In this document: positions 46,491-53,292 of the stretch, one piece after another
Numbering within the stretch: position 1 is the first letter of the stretch
How the letters are laid out: the number at the start of each line of letters is the position of its first letter
From: JAJDTT01 sp022827025
Lineage (GTDB): Bacteria > Acidobacteriota > UBA6911 > RPQK01 > JAJDTT01
Direction: 5' to 3'
Length of the DNA stretch: 64,000 bases
Assembly (NCBI GenBank): GCA_965203535.1
Contig: OZ241897.1
Coordinates: forward strand, 2,046,001 to 2,110,000
Made by a program: the position numbers and the translations under genes
The notes under the pieces: generated by a model
What the model saw: the letters and a program-made list of their open reading frames with translations, nothing else
What the model was told of the DNA's origin: nothing
Database searches by the model: none

Positions 46491-46670
46491 ATGATTCCCA
46501 AGGAATGCAAACGGCTGGCCGACGTAGACTTTCCCATTGCGACGGTTTCCAGGCACACCGTGCGGGAGAAATCCATTCGGCACGGGCATCCCTCCACGCT
46601 GCACCTGTGGGGGCACGGCGTCCCCTGGCGTCGAGCTGGGCAGTACTTTTATGCACTACTTTCTATACGG
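46491..46670 (+). pseudogene. 5' remnant of a DUF1156 DNA methylase gene (right)
   Basis: Reads MIPKECKRLADVDFPIATVS then REKSIRHGHPSTLHLW, a clear DUF1156 methylase N-terminus. After HLW one base appears to be missing (GGGGGCACGG where family members would have TGGTGGGCACGG); the shifted frame continues ARRPLASSWAVLLCTTFY, as expected for the family. Homology then stops and hsdR 3' sequence begins. Confidence 0.75.
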
Positions 46671-46915
46671 AACGACAGCACGGTTCAGGTCCTGGGCGAC
46701 GAGACGCTACGCACCATCGCCCGGGAACTGGTCGAGACCGTCCGCAACAACGTCACCATCGACTGGACGCTGCGCGAAGACGTTCGGGCCAAGTTGCGCG
46801 TATTCGTCAAGCGCACGCTGCGCCGTTACGGCTATCCGCCCGACAAGCAGGAGAAGGCGACGAAGACGGTGCTCGAACAGGCGGAGGCGTTGTCGGCCGA
46901 ATGGGTAACATGAAC
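46671..46915 (+). repeat. Direct duplication, right copy (hsdR 3' end)
   Basis: Encodes NDSTVQVLGDETLRTIAREL through GYPPDKQEKATKTVLEQAEA to the hsdR stop, nearly identical to 40142-40384 with only scattered base differences. It is fused in frame to the DUF1156 stub, giving a chimeric frame 46491-46913. It is followed 36 bases later by the intact AAA ATPase gene, the natural neighbour of an hsdR end. Confidence 0.88.
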
Positions 46916-46949
46916 TTCCGAACGGCTCGAAACTTGCGGAAGCAACGAG

Positions 46950-48179
46950 ATGAAGCAAGCGATCTCACAACACGCGACGCCGCCGCGAATCGAGTCCCTG
47001 AAAGTGCAGAACTTCCAGGCGCTACGAGAGGTGGAGTTCAAAAACTTGACGCCGTTGACGGTGCTTCTTGGTCCCAACGGAAGCGGCAAGTCGACGCTGT
47101 TTGACGTGTTCGCTTTCCTTACAGAGTGTTTCGAAGCCGGCTTGCGACGTGCTTGGGACCGGCGCGGCCGAGCCAAGGAACTCAAGACCCTCGGAGCCGG
47201 GGAGGTGGTGACCATCGAGGTCAAATACCGCGAACGTCCGGGAATGCCGCTGATGACCTACCACCTGGATCTCGATGAGCAGGACGGCGGGCCCGTCGTT
47301 GTCCGCGAATGGCTGGCGTGGAAACGAGGTCCCTACGGAGCACCATTTCACTTTGTTGAATATCGCAAGGGTCAAGGTTGGGCCGCAAGCGGCGAAGCGC
47401 CGGAAGTGGAGGACGAAAGGGTGCCCATCCCGCTCACATCACCGGATCTCCTCGCTGTTAATGCGCTGGGACAGTTTCAGGAACACCCGCGAGTGGCGGC
47501 ACTGCGCGATTTCATCATGGGTTGGCACGTGTCCTGTCTTTCCGCAAAAAGTGCTCGCGGCCAACCGGAAGCGGGGCCACATGAACGGCTGGCCAGAACC
47601 GGCGACAATCTCGCCAATGTCATCCAGTATCTGGCAGAGCGCCACCCGGCTCGACTCGATCGTATCTTCCACATTCTGCGCAAGCGAGTGCCGCACATCG
47701 AGCGCGTAGTGACCGAGACGATGCCGGATGGCCGGCCTTTGCTGCAATTCAAGGACATCCCGTTAATGCAGCCGATACTGGCCCGTTTCGCCTCTGACGG
47801 GACCTTGAAATTACTCGCCTATCTGGTCCTACTATACGATCCGGCGCCGCCTCCCTTCATCGGAATCGAGGAGCCGGAAAACTACCTGCACCCACGGTTG
47901 CTCTACGAACTGGCCGAAGAGTGCCGCGCGGCCAGCGAGCGCACGCAACTGCTCGTCACCACTCATTCACCGTTCTTTCTCAACGCGCTACGGCCCAAGG
48001 AGGCACGCATTCTATGGCGCGATGAGGACGGTCACACGCAGACGCGTTGCGTCGATCAGGTGCGCGGCGTGCGCGAGTTTATGGAAGAAGGCGCCCAACT
48101 CGGCGACTTGTGGATGGAGGGCCAGTTCCGCGTGGGCGATCCTCTGGTGGACGAGGGTGGTCCGACGTTGGATCAATAG
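46950..48179 (+). CDS. AAA ATPase (AAA_21/OLD-like)
   Basis: 409-residue ATPase of the RecF/SMC-like ABC class found in many defence loci. Walker A is GPNGSGKSTLFD (about residues 42-53). The middle is helical, and the C-terminal half has Walker B IGIEEPENYLHP followed by LLVTTHSPFFLNAL. It is normally followed by a TOPRIM or DUF4276 partner; none is seen here, so the locus may have lost it. ATG 46950 is supported by the matching decayed copy at 40401. Last clear gene of the island. Confidence 0.86.
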   Translation: MKQAISQHATPPRIESLKVQNFQALREVEFKNLTPLTVLLGPNGSGKSTLFDVFAFLTECFEAGLRRAWDRRGRAKELKTLGAGEVVTIEVKYRERPGMPLMTYHLDLDEQDGGPVVVREWLAWKRGPYGAPFHFVEYRKGQGWAASGEAPEVEDERVPIPLTSPDLLAVNALGQFQEHPRVAALRDFIMGWHVSCLSAKSARGQPEAGPHERLARTGDNLANVIQYLAERHPARLDRIFHILRKRVPHIERVVTETMPDGRPLLQFKDIPLMQPILARFASDGTLKLLAYLVLLYDPAPPPFIGIEEPENYLHPRLLYELAEECRAASERTQLLVTTHSPFFLNALRPKEARILWRDEDGHTQTRCVDQVRGVREFMEEGAQLGDLWMEGQFRVGDPLVDEGGPTLDQ

Positions 48180-48867
48180 GGATGCGAAAGACGAAGGCGC
48201 AGAACCTGCTCGCCGGACAGGTTCGTGACTTGGAAATTCTCGTTTATTCCTTATTTCCAAATAACTTACGACTTTCCGGATGAGAACTAACTACATTTCG
48301 CGGAATCGTGTCGTGGGACTATTCCTGTTTTTCAGAGGGCTCAGGGCAGGACCCTGGCGATCACCAAGAGCGGGATCGAGAAAAGTGGCAACTCTGTCAG
48401 CTGTCCAACAAGAAACGAAAACCAATCAATGGCAACCAGGGCGGTCGTGTGACCGGCGTATGTAAGCACTGTTTTCACCATAGCGATTCCTCCTTTCAGG
48501 CAAATACAAGAATGAAGGCGACCGCCAGAGCTATCCTGCTCCGCAACGCGTCGTGCCCTGAAACTTCTATTTTCTCCTCTCGGATTGTCCTGTCCTTATT
48601 GGAGAATTATACAATTTCGGGGCAAGATCCTACACGAGTAGAAGACGATCTGCGTCTGAGAGTTGCCCCATTGGTCCAACTTTTTGGGAGGGAGGGCGAC
48701 GCTCCTGTCGCCCAGCCTTTCGTTGCTCCGCATGCGCTTGGGAGACTGGCGGCCGAAGCTGCTGCTCCGTTCCGGCTGGCCCGTGAAATGTTGACAATGA
48801 ACATCCGTTCGTCTCGGCACCGGATTCGCAAGTGCTCCGGCGCCACCTGGGAAATAGGGGAGCTTCC
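48180..48867. other. Right border of the defence island
   Basis: 688 bases, less GC-rich than the surroundings, without a convincing large gene. A 187-codon plus-strand frame here has poor composition and is not called. The one plausible coding element is the 46-residue minus-strand ORF at 48341-48481. No integrase, tRNA or attachment repeat was seen. Confidence 0.35.
48341..48481 (-). CDS. Possible 46-residue hydrophobic protein with perfect Shine-Dalgarno
   Basis: Minus-strand ATG at 48481 is preceded by AAGGAGGAATCGCT, an ideal ribosome-binding site seven bases from the start. The product MVKTVLTYAGHTTALVAIDW onward is strongly hydrophobic and ends IPLLVIARVLP, so it could span the membrane once or twice. 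No family recognised. The site is the strongest SD in this stretch, which is why the ORF is listed despite its size. Confidence 0.42.
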   Translation of the reverse strand: MVKTVLTYAGHTTALVAIDWFSFLVGQLTELPLFSIPLLVIARVLP

Positions 48868-49050
48868 ATGAATCAATTGATCAACGTCCTGATATTCCTG
48901 GCCGCGCTAGCCTTTATCGTGGGGACTCTGGCCCGCTTTCTGGGCGGAGGGAATCTGATGGGCAGCGAGGCGGTCGTCTACTGGCGGGGGTCCGTCGGCT
49001 TCCTGGCGTTCGCCGTCACGCTGCTGCTGGTGCAGATCCGGGACAAGTAG
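48868..49050 (+). CDS. Small two-helix membrane protein
   Basis: 60 residues with two hydrophobic helices (LINVLIFLAALAFIVGTLARFL and GSVGFLAFAVTLLLVQIRDK). ATG 48868 has AGGGGAG upstream. Unknown function; probably an inner-membrane protein. Convergent with the amidohydrolase gene. Confidence 0.6.
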   Translation: MNQLINVLIFLAALAFIVGTLARFLGGGNLMGSEAVVYWRGSVGFLAFAVTLLLVQIRDK

Positions 49051-49075
49051 CCGGACGGTGGTCCGGCCCGGGCGG

Positions 49076-50068
49076 CTACTGCAAGCGTAACAATTTGCGC
49101 GCGTTGGTCCAGAAGACGTCCTCGATCTGGGAGTCGGAGAGGCGCAGGTTCCAGGCCGCCGTCTTGAGCGCCCGGAGCGACTCCAGGCCCAGGTAGACAG
49201 GCTGGATTCTCCGGTAGGAGAGATTGTCCCAGTCGACGTTGTTCTCGTACAGCCAGACGTGATTGTCACCGATGGCAACGCATCTCCCCCGCAGATGGCT
49301 GATGGGATAGTCGGATCCCCACATCAACCGCTTGTGGTCGAACTGGCGGACGATAGGTTCGAAGGCGCCCGCCTCGGTCATGGCCGAGGTGTCGAACCAG
49401 ACGTTGTCGAGTCCCGCCAGGGAGTGGATCCCTTCGGCCGTGTGATGAGGATTGAAGGCGGTGCCGGAGTGGGCCAGGACCAGCCGCATCCTGGGATACG
49501 TCTCGCAATAGCGCCGGATGGTGGCCTGGTTGACCGGGTCCGCCAGGGCCCGGCTCTTGACCATGTGGAGCATGATGACCAGCTCCTCCTCGTGGGCCAC
49601 CCGCACGTGCTCTTCGGTCAGGAATTCCTCGATCTCGGCTTCCCAGGTCTCCTCGCCCGGAGCGAAATGCTGGTAGACCTTCAAGCCCACCATGGAGAGG
49701 CGCCGGACCTCCTGGCGCACCTCCTCCGGGTCCATGTGGGGAGAGACGATGAGCAGAGGCCGTGAGGCCGGGTCCTTGGCCACCTGCTCTGCGATGTACT
49801 CGTTGGAGGCCCGGAAGGTCTCCTCGTGGAGTCCGCCGCCAAAGAACAGGCCGTGGGTCTTCCGTCCCGGAGTGATCCACTGGATCTCTTCCTGGTACCG
49901 CTCCAGGGGCAGCTTCTCGGGCCCCCCCTCCAGGATCGTCGGCTTCTTCCACTGCCACAGCTCGTACAGGTGGGCGTGGACGTCGTAGATCCGGTCCGGG
50001 ACGAAGCCGTCCAGTTCCCTTTCGAACAACTCCCGGTCCGCGTCCGTCGGTTCCCAGGTCAACTCCAT
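49076..50068 (-). CDS. Amidohydrolase-family (amidohydrolase 2) protein
   Basis: About 330-residue TIM-barrel metal-dependent hydrolase of the amidohydrolase-2 type. The metal-binding D-x-H-x-H motif is IYDVHAHLY near the N-terminus; RLVLAHSGTAFNPHH and the C-terminal KRLMWGSDYPISHLRG supply further ligands. Family members include decarboxylases such as ACMSD and lactone hydrolases, so the reaction is not fixed. ATG 50068 is chosen because MELTWEPTDADRELFEREL starts there; the longer frame runs into a repeat. Confidence 0.8.
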   Translation of the reverse strand: MELTWEPTDADRELFERELDGFVPDRIYDVHAHLYELWQWKKPTILEGGPEKLPLERYQEEIQWITPGRKTHGLFFGGGLHEETFRASNEYIAEQVAKDPASRPLLIVSPHMDPEEVRQEVRRLSMVGLKVYQHFAPGEETWEAEIEEFLTEEHVRVAHEEELVIMLHMVKSRALADPVNQATIRRYCETYPRMRLVLAHSGTAFNPHHTAEGIHSLAGLDNVWFDTSAMTEAGAFEPIVRQFDHKRLMWGSDYPISHLRGRCVAIGDNHVWLYENNVDWDNLSYRRIQPVYLGLESLRALKTAAWNLRLSDSQIEDVFWTNARKLLRLQ

Positions 50069-50130
50069 GGCATCCCTCCCGTTGGGGCGGCAATTATTCC
50101 ACAAGCGCTCCGGCTGCACTGCATTGGCCG

Positions 50131-50159
50131 GAGAGGGCGACCACAAGGGTCGCCCCTAC
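50131..50159. repeat. Short palindromic repeat
   Basis: GAGGGCGACCACAAGGGTCG followed by CCCCTAC: arms GGGCGACC and GGGTCGCCC around ACAA. Same family as 26568-26594 and 53106-53132; intergenic. Confidence 0.5.
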
Positions 50160-50291
50160 GAGCGCTTCTCCTTTTCTCGTAGAATTCGACTGATTCGTCA
50201 GGGAAAGTCCTGAAGATGTGCGCTTTCGGGGCCGTCCGGCAACTGCTAGACTGAACCCGAAGCGAGTCTCCCGAACAACCGGTCTTGCTCG

Positions 50292-51494
50292 ATGCTCAGT
50301 CGACGTCACGCCTTGGCCGCCTTTGCCCAGTTCCTGGTCGCCTCCCCACTTTTGGCGGGACGGACCGGGTTGCTCGAAGCCGCGCTTTCGTCTCCGGAAG
50401 GCGAGACGCAGCTACTGGATCTGGTCAACGTGTTCGACTTCGCCAAGTTGGCCCAGTCCAAGCTGGACCCGGTGGCCTGGGACTACATGGCCGAGGGCTC
50501 CCAGGACGAGGTCTCCCTCCGCGACAACCGGAAGGCGTTCGAGCGGATCATCCTGCGGCCCAAGATCCTGACCGACGTCCACAAGATCGACACTTCCATC
50601 GAGTTCCTGGAGACGAAATTCGACTATCCCATCTTCGTCTGTCCGGCCGGCGGCAAGAACTGCTTCTTTCCGGGGGGTGAAGAGGAGGCCGGCCGCGGCG
50701 CGGCGGCTGCCGGAGCCATGTTCATCACCAACGGCGGCATCGACGAGTTCCTGGAATCGGGCGAGGGACCCAGGAACTGGTGGCAGTACACCACCGGCGG
50801 AGAGTTCAGAAACGAAGACAGCATGCTGGACTTCGTGGAGCGGCTGGAGGATCTGGGAGCCACCGGCATCTGCTTCACCGTCGACAACATGCACGTCTCC
50901 TATCGGGAACGGAGCATCTACAACCGGTTCGTGCGGCGTTGGTGCGAGACCGGCATTCCCCGGGACGCGGAAGGCAACCTGATCTACCAGCCCCAGGACC
51001 GCCCGTGGCGCACCGGGGTCTATCCTGAGCGGCCGTTTCCCAACCCGACCTGGGAGACCATCGACCAGTTGATGGAGATGACGGACCTGCCCCTGATGAT
51101 CAAGGGCGTCATGACGGCGGAAGACACCGCAAAATGCGCCGAGCGTGGCGTCGCCGCGGTGGTGGTCTCCAACCACGGGGCCCGGCAACTGGATCACGTG
51201 GGAGGCACCATCGAGGCTCTGCCCGAGTGCGTCGAAGCGGCCGAGGGCCGTCTGCCCGTGCTGGTCGATGGGGGTTTTCGCCGCGGCGGCGACATCCTGA
51301 AGGCTCTCGCGCTGGGCGCCACGGCGGTGGGCGTGGCCCGTCCCTATCTCTGGGGGCTGACCTGCTTCGGCCAACGGGGAGTATCGCGGGTGCTGGAACT
51401 GCTTCGAGTGGAGTTGGCGCTGGACATGGGGCTTGCCGGCGTCGCCACTATTGCCGATATCGACAGGTCCCTGGTCCGGATTCGGAGGCTCTGA
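50292..51494 (+). CDS. FMN-dependent alpha-hydroxy acid oxidase/dehydrogenase
   Basis: 400 residues. An N-terminal export-like sequence (MLSRRHALAAFAQFLVASPLLAG) precedes the FMN-dependent TIM-barrel of the lactate/glycolate oxidase family. Conserved pieces are AWDYMAEGSQDEVSLRDN, ILRPKILTDV, MIKGVMTAEDTAKCAERG and the catalytic SNHGARQLD (His about residue 295), followed by LVDGGFRRGGDILKALALGA. It oxidises a 2-hydroxy acid to the keto acid. Its stop overlaps the ATG of the propeller gene, and a multiheme cytochrome follows, consistent with electron transfer outside the cytoplasm. Confidence 0.88.
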   Translation: MLSRRHALAAFAQFLVASPLLAGRTGLLEAALSSPEGETQLLDLVNVFDFAKLAQSKLDPVAWDYMAEGSQDEVSLRDNRKAFERIILRPKILTDVHKIDTSIEFLETKFDYPIFVCPAGGKNCFFPGGEEEAGRGAAAAGAMFITNGGIDEFLESGEGPRNWWQYTTGGEFRNEDSMLDFVERLEDLGATGICFTVDNMHVSYRERSIYNRFVRRWCETGIPRDAEGNLIYQPQDRPWRTGVYPERPFPNPTWETIDQLMEMTDLPLMIKGVMTAEDTAKCAERGVAAVVVSNHGARQLDHVGGTIEALPECVEAAEGRLPVLVDGGFRRGGDILKALALGATAVGVARPYLWGLTCFGQRGVSRVLELLRVELALDMGLAGVATIADIDRSLVRIRRL

Positions 51495-52261
51495 TGTTTT
51501 ATCGCAGAGAATTTTTGGAACTGCTGGCGGCGGCCGCGCTGGGGCCGCGGGATTATCCGGTCCGGACACCCAGGGTGGAGCCCCTGTGGCAGTCTCCGGA
51601 CAAATACCCGAATGCGCTGGAGGCCACTGCCGAGGGCCTCTGGGTCGGCGAGCAGCTCACCAACAAGGCCTATCTCCTGGACTGGAAGACGGGCAAGCCG
51701 TTGCAGGAGGTCCCCACCGAGTCCACCAATACCAGCGGCATGGCCTACGGCGGCGGCTATCTCTGGATGGCGGCCAACGGACCCGCCCTGAGGAGGGAGC
51801 CGAGACCCACCGACGCCAAGACCGGACGTGTCCTGCAGATCGATCCCGAATCCGGCAAGACCCTGGCCCGGCATCCGGTTCCCGGCGGGGGAGGCGTGCA
51901 CGGCATGACCTGGGCCGAGAACACCCTCTGGATCACCACCTTGCGCCGCAAGAGCCTGACCCGGGTGGATCCCGATTTCCGGGTTCTTCACTCCATCCCG
52001 GTGACCCTGGGGCGGGCCCACGGCCTGGCTTGGGACGACGGCTCCATCTGGTGCATGTTCTCCAACGACTACGTGATCCACCGTCTGGACGCCAAGGACG
52101 GCCGCATCATGGAGGCCATCCAGTTGAGCCGGTCCGACCCCGATCCCCACGGGATGACCATGCACAAGGGGGTCTTCTACTACACCGACGCGGGCATCGG
52201 TCCCGGTGGGGTGGATTCGAACAGCCGATACTCGGGTTACATCTGCCGGCTCCACTTGTGA
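51494..52261 (+). CDS. Exported beta-propeller (YVTN/NHL-like) protein
   Basis: 255 residues. An N-terminal MFYRREFLELLAAAALGP looks like a Tat-type or weak export signal. Repeating strands (EGLWVGEQLTNKAYLLDWKT, GGGYLWMAANG, ENTLWITTLRRKSLTRVDP, DGSIWCMFSNDYVIHRLDA) indicate a beta-propeller of roughly 40-residue blades. No catalytic motif recognised. Translationally coupled to the oxidase upstream (TGATG) and to the cytochrome downstream (GTGA). Confidence 0.72.
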   Translation: MFYRREFLELLAAAALGPRDYPVRTPRVEPLWQSPDKYPNALEATAEGLWVGEQLTNKAYLLDWKTGKPLQEVPTESTNTSGMAYGGGYLWMAANGPALRREPRPTDAKTGRVLQIDPESGKTLARHPVPGGGGVHGMTWAENTLWITTLRRKSLTRVDPDFRVLHSIPVTLGRAHGLAWDDGSIWCMFSNDYVIHRLDAKDGRIMEAIQLSRSDPDPHGMTMHKGVFYYTDAGIGPGGVDSNSRYSGYICRLHL

Positions 52262-52812
52262 GAACCCTGGTTGGCGCCGTAGTGCTCGGTCTGCTCTCCC
52301 AGGCCAACGCCGGTGAGGAGGGAAAGATCGTCAGGCCGCCCGACCGGTCGATCCTGCCCGGCGGAGAGATCAGCATCGCGGCCACCGGTCCCGGGGCCCG
52401 GCTGGAGCTGGACGGACAGGTCCTTCCCGCCCACGAGCCCTTTCCCAACGTCTTCCATGCCAAGGTGACTCCGGCTCCCGGAGAGCACTCGCTTACCCTG
52501 ATCTGGGAGGGCGGCCGCCGGGAGATCCGGTTTTTCGTGGGAGAGGGGGCTACCGGGGACTTCGCTCCCTTTCGCCTGCACCCGCCGTTCGCCATCGACT
52601 GCCAGACGTGCCACGCGCTGAGCCGGCGGGGACGGTTTCGGTTCAAGGGCGATTGCTTCGCCTGTCACGACAGGACCGCGTTCGTGGAATCCCACGAGCA
52701 TGCGCCGCACGTACTGCGGGATTGCGGCCAGTGCCACAACGCCCACGGCTCCACTGTGGCGGATCATCTGATCGTAGACCGGGAGCAGGCATGCAAGCTC
52801 TGCCACAACTGA
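52258..52812 (+). CDS. Exported tetraheme c-type cytochrome
   Basis: 184 residues starting at GTG 52258, which overlaps the previous stop. A short signal (TLVGAVVLGLLSQANAGEE) is followed by a beta-sandwich part (ARLELDGQVLPAHEPFPNVF), then four heme-binding motifs: CQTCH, CFACH, CGQCH, CKLCH. The last pairs have the spacing of doubled-CXXCH cytochromes. Likely takes electrons from the coupled FMN hydroxy-acid enzyme in the periplasm; this is inference from context. Confidence 0.8.
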   Translation: MRTLVGAVVLGLLSQANAGEEGKIVRPPDRSILPGGEISIAATGPGARLELDGQVLPAHEPFPNVFHAKVTPAPGEHSLTLIWEGGRREIRFFVGEGATGDFAPFRLHPPFAIDCQTCHALSRRGRFRFKGDCFACHDRTAFVESHEHAPHVLRDCGQCHNAHGSTVADHLIVDREQACKLCHN

Positions 52813-52824
52813 GGTGGGGCCGGA

Positions 52825-52927
52825 ATAGGAGCTCCCCCACCGGCCCCGGTCCGGCGAAATCCTGCGAGAAAAGGAGTGGGGGTTTTCCTACCCCCACTCC
52901 CGCGGGGGGACTGAAAGTCCCCCCTCC
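52825..52927. repeat. Dispersed inverted repeat, copy B
   Basis: Reverse-complement match of 19885-19991 (landmarks ATAGGAGCTCCCCCACCGGC, GCGAAATCCTGCGAGAAAA, GTGGGGGTTTTCCTACCCCC, GGGGGGACTGAAAGTCCCCC). The last two landmarks are self-complementary hairpins. Confidence 0.65.
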
Positions 52928-53292
52928 GGGTGCCCCATGTTTTCTCAGAAGTCCCCCACCGCCGGGCCGCCGGCATGATCCGGCCAGAAACTGGGCGGGG
53001 ATGGTCCATCAGCGGCGCCCACCGCGTTGCCGCTGTCCAACGACTCGGTCCCGACCGGGCCGGGGGGGTGGCGCGACGGCTCGGCCGGGGAACGATGCGA
53101 CCCCGCAGGGCCCCCACAAGGGGCGCCCCTACGGTCACCGGGGATGGGAAGTTTCAAAGAAGGGGGGACTTTCCTGTCCCCCCGACGCGGGGGTTGGGAA
53201 ACCCCCGCTCCCAACGTTCGTCCCGATAATTCTGTGAGTCTCCCCAAAGGGAACGCTCCGGATCGTGGCCCTCTTGATACGATAGCTGCTTG
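52928..53292. repeat. GC-rich repeat region without genes
   Basis: Contains a short palindrome of the GGGCGxCC family at 53106-53132 (GGGCCCCCACAAGGGGCGCC) and another hairpin cluster near 53162-53212 (GGGGGACTTTCCTGTCCCCC, then GGGGGTTGGGAAACCCCC). No coding frame is supported. Probably an accumulation of REP/MITE-like elements between the cytochrome and the PhoD-like gene. Confidence 0.5.

Noticed and set aside
46294..46656. 120-codon minus-strand frame
   Set aside because: Its C-terminal part looks somewhat protein-like, but it is antisense to the clear DUF1156 stub, and the plus-strand frame shows ATGA coupling; left undecided and not called.
46491..46913. Continuous 140-codon frame considered as a real fusion protein
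   Set aside because: It joins a frameshifted DUF1156 start to a copied hsdR tail; both halves are partial, so it is a chimeric remnant.
48308..48871. 187-codon plus-strand frame at the island border
   Set aside because: No domain, mixed composition, no ribosome site; overlaps a better-supported small minus-strand ORF.
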